In this document: one piece after another, positions 8,065 through 17,231 of the stretch
How the letters are laid out: each line of letters starts with the position of its first letter
Position numbering within the stretch: position 1 is the first letter of the stretch
Origin: Streptomyces flavotricini
GTDB lineage: Bacteria > Actinomycetota > Actinomycetes > Streptomycetales > Streptomycetaceae
DNA length: 64,000 nt
Reading direction: 5' to 3'
Assembly: GCF_020639365.1 (NCBI RefSeq)
Contig: NZ_JAINUL010000001.1
Coordinates: 129,337 to 193,336 of the forward strand
The notes under the pieces: generated by a model
What the model saw: the letters and a program-made list of their open reading frames with translations, nothing else
Database searches by the model: none
Told to the model about the DNA's origin: nothing
Translations under genes and position numbers: made by a program

Positions 8065-8908
8065 GCTCCAGCTGGGTGCGCAAGGTGGCGGGCTCTCGTC
8101 CGATCAGCTCGGCCAGCGTCGAGGCGACGGCGGTGAACTCGCCGTTCTGCGCCGCTGCGAAGATGCTCAGTAGCAGGTCGGCCATCGGGGCCGGGGCGCC
8201 GTGAGCCAGGACCTGCTCGCGGAAGGCGTCGTCGGGGACGACGGTGCGGGTGAAGGGCCGTCCGGTGACCCGGGTCGCGATCTCTGCGATGGTGCCGAAG
8301 TCAAGTGCCGCCGTGGCGGTGAGCGGCGGGGTGGGCCCCTCGAAGCGGCACTCCTCGGCAAGGATCGCCGCGGTGGCCTCGGCGAGGTCGTCGTGGCCGG
8401 TCCAGGCGACGGGACCGTCTGCGGGGAGGGCGATGTCGCCGGTGTGGCGGGCCGACTCCAGGAACTGCAAGGCGCTGGAAGCGTAGAAGCCGTTGCGCAG
8501 TGCGGTCCAGGGCAGGCCGGTGGCGCGCAGCAGGTCCTCGGTCTGGGCGTGGTCGCGGCATGCCTGGAAGCGGGAGTCGTGGGCGGCGCCCATCTGGCTG
8601 GTGTAGAGGATGCGGCCGGTGCCGGCCTTCACGGCGGCGTCGATGGCGGTGCGGTGGCCGGTGACACACTCCTCGCCCGTGCGGTCGAGGGAGACGAGGA
8701 GCAGTTGCTCGGCCCCCTCGAAGGCGTGCACGAGCGAGGCGGGGTCGTCGAAGCTGCCCTGCCGGACGCGGACGCCACGGTCGGCGAGGTCCTCGGCTTT
8801 GCGGGGATCGCGGACGCTGACGCCGACGCGGTCGGCGGGGACGCGCTCCAGGAGGCATTCGACGGTGCGGCGGCCGAGCTTTCCGGTGGCTCCGGTCACG
8901 ATGATCAT
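8048..8908 (-). CDS. NmrA-like NAD(P)-binding oxidoreductase
   Basis: A 286-residue atypical short-chain dehydrogenase of the NmrA/QOR2 group, which includes NAD(P)H:quinone reductases and redox sensors. The Rossmann motif GATGKLG sits at residues 6-12. LLLVSLDRTGE, ILYTSQMGAAHDS and TGLPWTALRNGFY are the typical later segments. Start ATG 8908 overlaps a perfect fit of the family N-terminus (MIIVTGATG). It is divergent from a TetR gene at 8998, with an 89-bp gap holding two near-identical operator-like repeats, so the TetR protein very likely represses it. The C-terminus is intact and slightly overlaps the LuxR remnant frame. Confidence 0.9.
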   Translation of the reverse strand: MIIVTGATGKLGRRTVECLLERVPADRVGVSVRDPRKAEDLADRGVRVRQGSFDDPASLVHAFEGAEQLLLVSLDRTGEECVTGHRTAIDAAVKAGTGRILYTSQMGAAHDSRFQACRDHAQTEDLLRATGLPWTALRNGFYASSALQFLESARHTGDIALPADGPVAWTGHDDLAEATAAILAEECRFEGPTPPLTATAALDFGTIAEIATRVTGRPFTRTVVPDDAFREQVLAHGAPAPMADLLLSIFAAAQNGEFTAVASTLAELIGREPATLRTQLEHAWAE

Positions 8909-8926
8909 TGGCTTCTCCCAGCGACG

Positions 8927-8980
8927 TTTCCAGTGGAATCAAATCAACAGTAACACTGGAAATTCCGATGGAATCAAATT
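8927..8980. promoter_or_regulatory. Twin operators between NmrA-like gene and tetR
   Basis: TTCCAGTGGAATCAAAT (8928-8944) and TTCCGATGGAATCAAAT (8963-8979) share TTCC-N3-GGAATCAAAT, each with a small dyad TTCC/GGAA, and are 35 bases apart. They fill the gap between the divergent genes and are the likely binding sites of the TetR regulator. Confidence 0.7.
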
Positions 8981-8997
8981 TTCGGTACCATCGATTC

Positions 8998-9726
8998 ATG
9001 GTTAGGCGCGACTCCACCGACAGCCCTCGTCACCGAATCGTCGAGGCGGCCGTCGAGCTGCTGGAGAAGGGCGGCCCCGACGCGGTGAGTACCCGCGCGG
9101 TAGCCGCTGCCGCCGGCATGCAACCGCCGGCGATCTACCGTCTGTTCGGCGACAAGGAGGGGCTGCTGGAGGCGGTCGCCGAGCACGGCTACGGGCAGTT
9201 CCTCGAGAGCAAGCGCGCCCAGCTCGACCTCGCCCCTGAGGACCCGGTGGCGGAGCTGCGCCGCGGTTGGGACTTGGTCGTGGAGTTCGGGGTCTCGCGC
9301 CCTGAGCTGTTCGCGGTGATGAACAGGGCCACCGGTCGGGGCGTGGACATGGCACACCGCGCGGGCCTGGAGATCCTCTACGGCCGGGTACGCCGACTGG
9401 CGGCCGGGGGGTGGCTGCGGGTCGACGAGGAACTCGCCGCCCAGATCATCCAGGCCACCGGGCAAGGTGCGGTCGCCACCTGGCACTCCACTCCCGCGGG
9501 CCGCCGCAATCCAGAGCTGCTGGACATCCTCCGCGAGTCCATGGTCGCCGCCATCACACGCGTCGAACCGACTGTCCCCGCCACGGAGACCGGCCCTGCC
9601 GCCGCAGCCCGCGCACTGCGCGCAGCTCTCCCCGACGACGCCGATGTTCTGAGCGACGCCGAGCAGCGCCTGCTGCGCGAGTGGCTCACACGTCTGGCAT
9701 CGGACGGCGGCTCTCCATACACCTGA
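8998..9726 (+). CDS. TetR-family regulator, divergent from NmrA-like reductase
   Basis: A 242-residue TetR-type repressor. The N-terminal helix-turn-helix reads RIVEAAVELLEKGG, then TRAVAAAAGMQPPAIYRLFGDKEGLL (seen in two pieces). The C-terminal ligand domain is helical, with a slightly longer tail than usual (DADVLSDAEQRLL). Start ATG 8998 is chosen because the upstream in-frame codons lie in the operator region. It is transcribed away from the NmrA-like gene, the common repressor/target arrangement, with both promoters covered by twin repeats. The inducing ligand is unknown. Confidence 0.9.
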   Translation: MVRRDSTDSPRHRIVEAAVELLEKGGPDAVSTRAVAAAAGMQPPAIYRLFGDKEGLLEAVAEHGYGQFLESKRAQLDLAPEDPVAELRRGWDLVVEFGVSRPELFAVMNRATGRGVDMAHRAGLEILYGRVRRLAAGGWLRVDEELAAQIIQATGQGAVATWHSTPAGRRNPELLDILRESMVAAITRVEPTVPATETGPAAAARALRAALPDDADVLSDAEQRLLREWLTRLASDGGSPYT

Positions 9727-9845
9727 ACGCGCGTCAGGAGCCCTCCGCGCAGGTCAGACCTCCCGAGGAGATCGAATGATGAAAAGGCGTCCACGAGGTG
9801 AGGCAAAGGGCGGCCACATGGCGCCGGGCGGCTTCCCCTCCCCCA

Positions 9846-10409
9846 TCACACGCCGCCAACCTTGAACTCGGGATACCCCTTTCGCGCCTGCATCGCGACC
9901 GGTACGACGCGCTGCCTAACGGGCGGCCATCCCCTGGCCCTGACGGAGGGGAAACACAGCATCGCCCCACTCCTCTCGGAAGGTGAGTCGATCACGCCCG
10001 CGCCCGGCTCCGAGTCCCGTCTGGCCCGCTCGCGGACCGGGCGGCGGAGCCGGTCGTGGAACTCGCGGACCAGATCGTGGTTGCGCCAGCGCCGGAAGAA
10101 CGCGTAGACCCGGTCCCACGGTGGGAAGTCGGCAGACGTCGCCTGCCACTTCGTGCCGTTGTCGACCAGGTAGCGGATCGCGTCCAGCATCGCGCGGTGG
10201 CGATAAGCCTCCGGTTGCCCGCCCCGGCGCCGCAGCCAGCCCGGCAGCAGTGGCCGAACCACCGGCCACTCGGCGTCCGACATGTCGGTGGGATACCGAC
10301 GCTCGCGCGCCCCATGGTCTCTGGCGTTCCCGAACATGTGAGCCGGACAGTCACACGCGAGAGTGGCTGAAGTGGACCCCACTCCCGCGTTGCCGTAGAA
10401 ATGCGACAA
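9846..10409 (-). pseudogene. IS5-family transposase, N-terminal fragment
   Basis: Residues from about 38 onward (RRYPTDMSDAEWPVVRPLLP, MLDAIRYLVDNGTKWQ, FPPWDRVYAFFRRWRNHDLV) are the conserved N-terminal half of a Streptomyces IS5-type transposase. Homology stops after GAGVIDS, just past the first catalytic Asp, at about 9990. The remaining frame is unrelated, and the second Asp and Glu are missing. No terminal repeats were found. A dead fragment. Confidence 0.8.
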
Positions 10410-10717
10410 CAGGGACTCCTGGACCGCACGTTGGCCTCGACACCCTTCGAGCTGTCAAGAGGCCCTGCTCTCATGCACGGCAGCCGCCGCAGTCACCTGA
10501 TCGACTGACTTCTCGACGAGATCGGGACGAGGGCAGTCGCGTCGCTTCTCGTGATCGCTGGGACGGACAAAATGGGCACACTGCCATCCAGGTAGACGGT
10601 CGGCTTGGTGACGCCCCGAGGCCGCCTCGCGGGTTTGAGCCCGGTGCCGCGACTGACGAACCTGGCGAAGAGTGGTGTCCTACCGGCTCGAGGCGCGGCC
10701 GACCGCCCCGCTACGTC
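10410..10717. other. No gene seen
   Basis: Open frames are short and lack ribosome sites or family motifs. Confidence 0.4.
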
Positions 10718-11518
10718 CTACTTCTCCTCCGGCTCCCAGACGCGGAGCAGGTCGAGCAGCCCTGAGTCTCCGTCCACACGCAAGGAGTCGGCCTGGATGC
10801 GGTCGTACAGGTAGAGGACCAGCTCACTGGCCGTGCCGTGGACGGAGGCGCCGGCTGTGTCCGAGTCTTCGCCGGTCGCGGCGGTGGGCGCGGGGACGCG
10901 GGTGGTGCGTGCGCCGTCGCCGTCGACCGTGAGGCGCCAGGAGCGGCCCTCGGCGCAGTGGAAGTCGAAGGCCGTGGGCTTGTGCGGCCAGGCACTCGGC
11001 GTTCCGCAGACGGTGAACAGGAACTCCTCCACACCGTCGAGTGCCACCTCGACCGGCAGCGGCTGCGCAGTGCCCCCGGCGAGCTGGGCGTCGTACGTGT
11101 GCACCGCGGTCTCCTGGGCCCGGTGCCGGGCGACACCGCCGGAGGTTTGCGGTGACTGCGACGCCGGCCACCACGTCCAGCAACCGCTCTGCGGGCCTGC
11201 CTCGCGCAGAGCGCCCAGCAGGAGCTGCGTCGACGCGGCCAGCCAGGCCAGCAGGGCCTCACGCTCCCGCGGCACTTCCAGAGCGGCTCGCGCAGCGGTG
11301 GCCTCGGCCGGGGGAGCGTCGGCAGGCCCCGCGCCGACGATGGCGGCCCAGAATCGGTCTCCCCCACCCAGGTGCTTCACCAGATCGAACAACGTCCACC
11401 CGGGGCAGGTCGGCACCTGTGCATCGAGACTGGGCGCGGCCGCGACCGCGGCGCGGAAGGCGGTCGACCGTTCATCGATCAGTCGCAGCAGTTCAGGAAG
11501 TTCAAGATTCTTTTCCAC
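10718..11518 (-). CDS. Maleylpyruvate isomerase family mycothiol-dependent enzyme
   Basis: A 266-residue protein with the MDMPI N-terminal DinB-like four-helix domain (PTCPGWTLFDLVKHLGGGDRFW) and the smaller C-terminal alpha/beta domain. Family members use mycothiol or act as mycothiol S-transferases, and carry metal-site His residues: here His in VKHLGG, and His with Glu in ARHRAQETAVHTYDA. Length is typical. The ATG start at 11518 opens MEKNLELPELLRLIDERS. It is isolated, so its substrate cannot be inferred from neighbours. A second, broken copy of the family lies at 18990-19308. Confidence 0.85.
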   Translation of the reverse strand: MEKNLELPELLRLIDERSTAFRAAVAAAPSLDAQVPTCPGWTLFDLVKHLGGGDRFWAAIVGAGPADAPPAEATAARAALEVPREREALLAWLAASTQLLLGALREAGPQSGCWTWWPASQSPQTSGGVARHRAQETAVHTYDAQLAGGTAQPLPVEVALDGVEEFLFTVCGTPSAWPHKPTAFDFHCAEGRSWRLTVDGDGARTTRVPAPTAATGEDSDTAGASVHGTASELVLYLYDRIQADSLRVDGDSGLLDLLRVWEPEEK

Positions 11519-11902
11519 GCCGGATGTCTATCACCGTGCTCCGGTGATCGGACAGCGATTTTCACAGTCGCCGCCGATTGGCCATTGCGGACGTCCTCGC
11601 CTCCCACCGCCCGCCTAAAGCAACGGCGTTGCCGCCCACACGGCCCGGGAACCCGCAAGTTCGATCAAAGGCCCCGCCACGTCCGACCACTCCGGCGTCC
11701 ACACGGCCACCACGGCCTTGGCCACCTCGACGGCGAGCACCCCGACGATCCGGCCCACCGGCTGCCAGGCCGACGACGAGCGCCGCCGGCATTCAACGCC
11801 GCCTCGCAGGCGAACTCGTCGCCGGTCACTGGCGGGACTCCGACGCTCCTCTCCTGGGGGCCAACCCGTCGGCCAGCTCAGAAGGTGTCCCGCTGCGCCG
11901 GG
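11519..11902. other. No gene seen
   Basis: No frame here shows a recognisable domain. It separates the MDMPI start from the ligase remnant. Confidence 0.4.
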
Positions 11903-12341
11903 TCAGCCGGCCGCCGCAGCCGGACCCCGCCCGAACCGGGGTACGTCCTCGGCCGTGACGTCCATGCGCAGCCGCTGGAACCGGAACGGGTGGCGGAAGA
12001 TGCCGCCGTGGGCGATGGACCGGTCGGCGCTGATCTCCGCCACCCCCTCCGGGCGCACCAGGACCGCGTCCAAGGTGTCGCGGGAGCCCCACGACGCGGC
12101 GAAGCGGACCCCCGGTCCACGGGTGTCCGGGCTCGGAGGCGGTCAGGTGCTCGGCGACCTGGCGGGCCTGCTCCGCGCACAGCGCGACGGTACGACCGAC
12201 CGCGCGCAGCCGGCCCGCGTCGCCGTAGCGGCCGAGGATCACGAGCCGGGGGCGGGGCGCACCCGGGAGAAGGCACCTCAGCTCGATCAACGTCAGCCAG
12301 GACTTGATGACTTTGGCCGGCACCGGCGCCGGACGCCCCAA
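11903..12341 (-). pseudogene. ATP-dependent DNA ligase, C-terminal remnant with frameshift
   Basis: The minus strand reads LVILGRYGDAGRLRAVGRTV and HLTASEPGHPWTG, then after a one-base shift near 12110 continues as VRFAASWGSRDTLDAVLVRP, IFRHPFRFQRLRMDVTAEDV and PRFG to a stop at 11903. This is the OB-fold end of the small actinobacterial ATP-dependent ligases. The nucleotidyltransferase domain with the catalytic Lys is absent. The gene is therefore truncated at its 5' side and also frameshifted. Confidence 0.75.
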
Positions 12342-12637
12342 CCCTCGCGATGACCTCGCCTCGTGCCGCGCCGAGAAGCCCCGGAGCGACGGAGCGACGG
12401 AGACCGTGCAACTGCGCCGCAGTCACGACGGTCAACATCAAGCAGTCACTTGGCAGCACGCTCTACACCCCAGACGACCTGATGGGCAAGATGTTCAGGA
12501 TGTTCCGACATCTTGACGGTGTTCACCGATTTCGGGGTGGGTCTCTTGACGATGCGAACCTGCGAGCCCTTGGCCATAGCCCGTTCCCGGGGCGGGCTGA
12601 TGGGGCCAAAGCCGCTGACAACCCGGCAGGAGGTCCG

Positions 12638-14683
12638 ATGAACTCCCCGCTCTGGCCAAAGCCTTTACGCCCGGGCGACCCCCGCCATGTGGGCCCCTAT
12701 CGCTTAGAGGGCCGCCTGGGAGGCGGCGGAATGGGGCAAGTGTTCCTGGGGCGCTCTCCCGGCGGTCGCCTGGTCGCCGTCAAGCTGGTGCGACCCGAAC
12801 TCGCCGACGACCCCGGATTCCGGCGCCGGTTCGCCCTAGAGGCCGAGGCCGCCCGCCGCGTGGGAGGGTTCTACACCGCCCAGCTGGTCGACGCGGACCC
12901 CGATGCCGATCCGCCGTGGCTGGTCACCGCATACATTCCCGGCCCATCCCTGCACCAGGCCGTCGAGGCGCACGGCCCGATGCCCCCAGAGGCGATATCC
13001 GTATTGGGAGCCGGGCTGGCCGAAGGCCTCGGAGCGATCCACGCCTGTGGCCTGGTGCACCGAGACCTCAAACCCTCCAACGTGATCCTGGCCGCCGACG
13101 GCCCCCGCGTCATCGACTTCGGCATCACCCGAGCACTGGACGCCACCTCCCACACCCTCTCCCGCGCGGTAATCGGCACCCCGTCGTTCATGTCCCCGGA
13201 ACAGGCACGAGGCCACGAGATCGGCCCGGCAAGCGATGTGTTCTCCCTCGGACTCGTCCTGGCGTTCGCCGCCACCGCGCGCAGCCCGTTCGGCACAGGA
13301 CCGGCAGAGGCGATCGTCTACCGCGTAGCCCACGACGACCCCGACCTCACCGGCCTGCCCGCCCACCTGGCCGACCTGGTGAAGCGCTGCTTGGCCAAAA
13401 CCCCCGGCAACCGCCCCAGCGTGACCGACATCCTCGGGCAACTCACCGACTTCACCCAGGCGACCACCCAGTGGCTCCCACCGCCGATCGCAACGATGAT
13501 CACCGAACGCCAGGTCCACACACCGCCAACCCCGGCACTCACTCCCCCTTCCGATCCTGGCACCCACAGAAGCGGAACGACACCCGACGCCCTCGAGCAC
13601 GCGCCGGCCACGGACCCATCCGGCGACACGGAGCAGCATCCGGACGAACCAGACCAAGGGCCGTCCGACGGCATCCACACGCCGAGCAGGCGTCGCCTGC
13701 CCCGGCGGCTCTTCCTGGCCGGCGGTCTGGCTGCACTGAGCGCGGCGGCGGCCCCCATCGGCTGGGACTACTGGTCCCACCGCAACCGGCTGACCGGCGA
13801 GGACCTGTACACGGTGGCTTTCAGCCCCGACGGCCGCACCATCGCGGGAGGCAACATCTCCGGCGACGGCTGGCTGTGGGCCACCGACTCACATGATGTG
13901 ATCACCGATTTCTCCTCCGCCAATTCCGACAACAGCGCCTTGGCCTTCACCCCGGACGGATCCGCACTGGTGACAGCAGGGATGAGAGAGCCGCTGAGCT
14001 TCCGCGATCCCTCCACCGCGAGAGTGACGATCTCACTCGCCTCACCGCTGGGAAGCGCCCAGACCATGGCGTTCAGTGCAGACGGAAGCCAACTGGTCGT
14101 CGCGGGCAACATTCCGATCGGCAATCTGGAAGCCCCCGAGATCTGCATCGTGTGGGACGTCAAGGCCCAGAAACTGAAGCACACCATGCCATTCGCCTCG
14201 AGGGCCAGTTCCGGGGTGAACTCCGCAGCGTTCATCGACAATGACTCACTCATCCTGGCCGGCGGGAACCTCACGGAAGGCAGCACGAACGGATTCTGGC
14301 GCTGGAACCTCCCCAGCGGCGAGCTAAAGCCGATGGGCCCCGATGGGTGGGGCTCGGCGGTAGCCGTCAGCCCGCACGGAAAGCAGTACGCGCTCGGCGG
14401 CGCCCACGGCTGCTCTCTGACATCCGCTCAAGGAACCGCGCCGCGGGTCATCAGCAACGCCCACGTCGACGCGCTCGCCTTCAGCCCGGATGGTGCCACC
14501 CTGGCGGTCGCTGACAAAGACGGCATCCGCCTACGGGACGCGGCGACCGGTCGGACAAAGACGACGATCACCGACCGCAGGGCATCCACATTGGCGTTCC
14601 ATCCCGACGGGAGGTTCCTGGTCTCGGGAGGCTGGTTCGTCGATGGCAAAGGCGGCTGGCTGTGGCCCCTCAACGACACCTGA
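12638..14683 (+). CDS. Ser/Thr protein kinase with C-terminal beta-propeller
   Basis: A 681-residue membrane-anchored kinase. The kinase domain (about residues 18-280) has the glycine loop GGGGMGQVFLG, the Lys in VAVKLV, HRDLKPSNV, DFGI and SPEQ, so it should be active. A proline/threonine-rich linker with acidic stretches follows, then basic RRRLPRRL and a single membrane helix (LFLAGGLAALSAAAAP, about residue 356). The outside part carries WD40/PQQ-like blades marked by AFSPDG, AFTPDG, AFSADG and AFHPDG. ATG 12638 follows AGGAGG; the frame stays open upstream but without a better start. This kinase-TM-propeller layout is common in streptomycetes and suggests sensing by the propeller. Its signal is unknown. 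Confidence 0.9.
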   Translation: MNSPLWPKPLRPGDPRHVGPYRLEGRLGGGGMGQVFLGRSPGGRLVAVKLVRPELADDPGFRRRFALEAEAARRVGGFYTAQLVDADPDADPPWLVTAYIPGPSLHQAVEAHGPMPPEAISVLGAGLAEGLGAIHACGLVHRDLKPSNVILAADGPRVIDFGITRALDATSHTLSRAVIGTPSFMSPEQARGHEIGPASDVFSLGLVLAFAATARSPFGTGPAEAIVYRVAHDDPDLTGLPAHLADLVKRCLAKTPGNRPSVTDILGQLTDFTQATTQWLPPPIATMITERQVHTPPTPALTPPSDPGTHRSGTTPDALEHAPATDPSGDTEQHPDEPDQGPSDGIHTPSRRRLPRRLFLAGGLAALSAAAAPIGWDYWSHRNRLTGEDLYTVAFSPDGRTIAGGNISGDGWLWATDSHDVITDFSSANSDNSALAFTPDGSALVTAGMREPLSFRDPSTARVTISLASPLGSAQTMAFSADGSQLVVAGNIPIGNLEAPEICIVWDVKAQKLKHTMPFASRASSGVNSAAFIDNDSLILAGGNLTEGSTNGFWRWNLPSGELKPMGPDGWGSAVAVSPHGKQYALGGAHGCSLTSAQGTAPRVISNAHVDALAFSPDGATLAVADKDGIRLRDAATGRTKTTITDRRASTLAFHPDGRFLVSGGWFVDGKGGWLWPLNDT

Positions 14684-15090
14684 CCCAGGGCGCGGGCCCC
14701 CACGTTTGCGGCTCGGCCTGCTGCTGTTGCGCTTCGGCTGGGTGGAGGACGTGGCGGCCAAGCGCTCGCCGCGGCTCTTGCCGTACGCGCGCCGCCGGCG
14801 GGGCAGGCGCCGGGCCGCCGACTGACGGGCAAGCCGCCGTGGAGCCGGCGAAGGAGCAGGCGAGCAGGTCGGGGCCTGCGGGGCGTGGGCCGACGGCGAG
14901 CACCGCGTCGACTCCCGGGCGGGGGGCGCCGCCTTCGACGGCAGAGTACGTTCGGAAGTACGGGGTGCGGCCCTGGCCACCCAGGCCGCGACGGGGGTCG
15001 CACCCCGGCAGCGCGAAGGCGTCCGGCCCGGTGCCCCGCGGGACCTCTCTGTCCCTGGCGGCGGGCAGCACCCGGGCGTACTCCGGCGGG
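14684..15090. other. No firm gene; possible decayed coding on the minus strand
   Basis: A minus frame (14670-15071) contains ALPGCDPRRGLGGQGRTP and PAGPDLLACSFAGS, which look protein-like but match nothing I know, and the frame has no convincing start. Treated as noncoding or decayed. Confidence 0.35.
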
Positions 15091-15753
15091 TCAGGGGCGC
15101 TCCGGCACCTCCGCGGCCAGCGACGCGTCCAGCATCCGCCGGACCGTCCCGGTCAGTTCCGGGAGGGTCGGCACGGGGCGCGTGGCAGCGAGGGCCCCGG
15201 CCAGGTGGTCGTAGAGGATGCCCTCGGTCCAGGCGACCAGGAGCTCTGCTGAGCGCTCGGGGTGGGCGGCGCCCAGGGCAGCGAGGATTCCGGCCGCGCG
15301 GGCGCGGGCGCCGAGGCCCGCTCGGTGCAGTCCCGTACGCAGCTCCGGGTTGCGGGCGGCCTCCAGCGAGAGTTCGAAGCGGGCCAGCTGCCGTTCGCGC
15401 CCCGTCGTCAACCAGCGGTGGATCACGCTCGCGAGCCCGGCCGCCGCCTCGTCCCTGGCCGCCCGCTGCCCGTGGCCGCCGCCTTCCCCGTGGTCCCCCG
15501 GTGCTCCCCCTCGCGTCTGCGGGAGGGGGAGCACCGGCGCGTCCTGGTCCACGTCGGCCAGGTCGCTCTCGGCCAGGCGCCGATAGCAGGCCTCGATCAG
15601 CGCCGTCCGGGTGCGGAAGTAGTACGAGGTGCTGCCCGCCGGCAGGCCGGCGGCGGTGTCGACCGCCCGATGGGTCAGGCCGCGCAAGCCTGCGGCGGCC
15701 ACGGTGGCGATGGCGGTGTCGGCGATGAGCGTCCTGCGGTCAGGGGTGGACAT
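15091..15753 (-). CDS. TetR-family regulator, divergent from flavin monooxygenase
   Basis: A 220-residue TetR-type repressor. The helix-turn-helix is at the N-terminus (IADTAIATVAAAGLRGLTH, then PAGSTSYYFRTRTALIEA). The middle contains an unusual Gly/His-rich insertion (GGAPGDHGEGGGHGQ, about residue 80), probably a flexible loop. The C-terminal half has the TetR_C-type helices (GRERQLARFELSLEAARNP). It is transcribed away from a FAD monooxygenase, and two perfect palindromes lie in the 85-bp gap, one only four bases from its start codon, so autoregulation and control of the monooxygenase are likely. Confidence 0.9.
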   Translation of the reverse strand: MSTPDRRTLIADTAIATVAAAGLRGLTHRAVDTAAGLPAGSTSYYFRTRTALIEACYRRLAESDLADVDQDAPVLPLPQTRGGAPGDHGEGGGHGQRAARDEAAAGLASVIHRWLTTGRERQLARFELSLEAARNPELRTGLHRAGLGARARAAGILAALGAAHPERSAELLVAWTEGILYDHLAGALAATRPVPTLPELTGTVRRMLDASLAAEVPERP

Positions 15754-15756
15754 GGA

Positions 15757-15807
15757 CTCACTCTACAACTGTAGAGTGAGCGATGAATTCCTCTACGGAT
15801 GTAGAGG
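15757..15807. promoter_or_regulatory. Two palindromic TetR operators
   Basis: CTCACTCTACA and its exact complement flank a 2-base centre at 15757-15780. CCTCTAC-N4-GTAGAGG lies at 15790-15807. Both share CTCTAC/GTAGAG half sites. They lie between the divergent tetR and monooxygenase genes. Confidence 0.8.
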
Positions 15808-15838
15808 TCATGCGTGTGCACCGAGGAGGGGAACAGCC

Positions 15839-17002
15839 ATGTCCGGACGTCGAGTGGTCGTGGTCGGAGCCGGGATCGGCGGACTCACGGCGGCCGTGGC
15901 CCTGCACCGCCTCGGCTGGCAGGTCACCGTCCTCGAGCAGGCGGCCCGGGCGGCCACCGGCACCGGCGCCGGGATCGTGCTCGCGCCCAACGCCCTGCGC
16001 GCCGCCAGGGCCATCGGATTCGACGTCGAACGGGCGACGGGCAGCGCCGTGTCCGCCGCCATGGGCGTGCGTCGCCCCGACGGCGTCTGGCTCAATCGGG
16101 TCGACACCGCCGCACTGGTCCGGCGCTACGGGCGTCCCCCACTCGCCGTGCACCGGGCCGCCCTCACCGGCAGTCTGGCTGCGGAACTACCCGACAGGGC
16201 GCTGCGGTACGCCACCCCCGTCGAGGGGGTCGAGGGCGCGGAGGAGGAGACCGCCCGAGTGCGGACCGGGACTGGGGATGTGCAGGCCGACGTCGTGATA
16301 GCCGCCGACGGCATCAACAGTCCCCTGCGCCGGCAGTACTTCCCGGGCCACCCAGGCCTGCACCACAGCGGCGAAAGGGCCTGGCGGACGGTCGTCGCCG
16401 CCGAGGGTCTGCCCGGCCTCACGACCTCCGAGTCCTGGGGGCGCGGCGAGCGCTTCGGCATCGTGCCGCTGGCCGACGGGCGCGTGTACGTCTACGCCAC
16501 CGCCTTCGTACCGCCGGGCAGCCGCTCGGCCGACGTACGGGCCGAGCTGGCGCGGCGGTTCGGCCGGTGGCATGCACCCCTACCCGCCCTACTGGAACGC
16601 ATCGAGCCCGCCGCCCTGCTCCAGCACGACCTCTACGACCTCGCCGCGCCACTGCCCCGCCTGCACCACGGCCGCATCGCCTGGATCGGCGACGCCGCCC
16701 ACGCCATGACTCCCAACCTGGGCCAAGGCGGCTGCCAGGCGATCGAGGACGCCGTGGTCCTGGCCCACTTGCTGCACCGGGCCGGCCCCCTCGCAGTCCC
16801 CGCGGCCCTCGCCGCGTACAGCACAGCCCGGCGGGAGCGGACCGATGCAATCCGGGTGAGGTCCCGCCGGGCGGGCCGGGTGGCCGGCCTGCGCAACCCA
16901 CTCGCCGCCGGTGTGCGGAACCTCGCCGTCCGCGCTACTCCTGGCCGCCTAGCCCTCCGGGCACTGGACGACCTCTACGAAGGATTCACCCTCCCCGCAT
17001 AG
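15839..17002 (+). CDS. FAD-dependent aromatic-ring monooxygenase
   Basis: A 387-residue group A flavoprotein monooxygenase of the salicylate hydroxylase/TetX type. It has the dinucleotide loop VVVGAGIGGLTAAVAL at the N-terminus, the internal VIAADGINSPLRR motif (DG motif) near residue 150, and GDAAHAMTPNLGQGGCQAIE (GD motif, about residue 285) for FAD ribityl binding. Such enzymes hydroxylate aromatic or polyketide substrates with NAD(P)H and oxygen in the cytosol. ATG 15839 follows GAGGAGGG. It is divergent from a TetR gene and probably de-repressed by the compound it detoxifies or modifies. Confidence 0.9.
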   Translation: MSGRRVVVVGAGIGGLTAAVALHRLGWQVTVLEQAARAATGTGAGIVLAPNALRAARAIGFDVERATGSAVSAAMGVRRPDGVWLNRVDTAALVRRYGRPPLAVHRAALTGSLAAELPDRALRYATPVEGVEGAEEETARVRTGTGDVQADVVIAADGINSPLRRQYFPGHPGLHHSGERAWRTVVAAEGLPGLTTSESWGRGERFGIVPLADGRVYVYATAFVPPGSRSADVRAELARRFGRWHAPLPALLERIEPAALLQHDLYDLAAPLPRLHHGRIAWIGDAAHAMTPNLGQGGCQAIEDAVVLAHLLHRAGPLAVPAALAAYSTARRERTDAIRVRSRRAGRVAGLRNPLAAGVRNLAVRATPGRLALRALDDLYEGFTLPA

Positions 17003-17231
17003 CCAAGCCCTCCGAGCACGTGGACTACCGCCCCCACAGCGGCACGGCGGCGTGTTCGCGCCACAGCGAGGTGCGCGGAGTCCGGGACGACGGCCATGGT
17101 GCGTCCCGGGGTGACTCGGCGCGATCCTCGCACAGCGTGCCGCCATGGAGGGAGTGAACGACAAGCCCCTAGAGGCCGGCCGCGCGGTGCCGAACTCTTC
17201 CAGCGCGGGTTTGCGAGAACGGCTCATGGCG

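Noticed and set aside
10630..10660. Possible tRNA T-loop-like sequence (GCGGGTTTGAGCCCG)
   Set aside because: No acceptor stem, D-arm or anticodon arm could be built around it.
12350..12637. N-terminal extension of the kinase frame
   Set aside because: The extra 96 residues have no kinase homology, and ATG 12638 has a good ribosome site.
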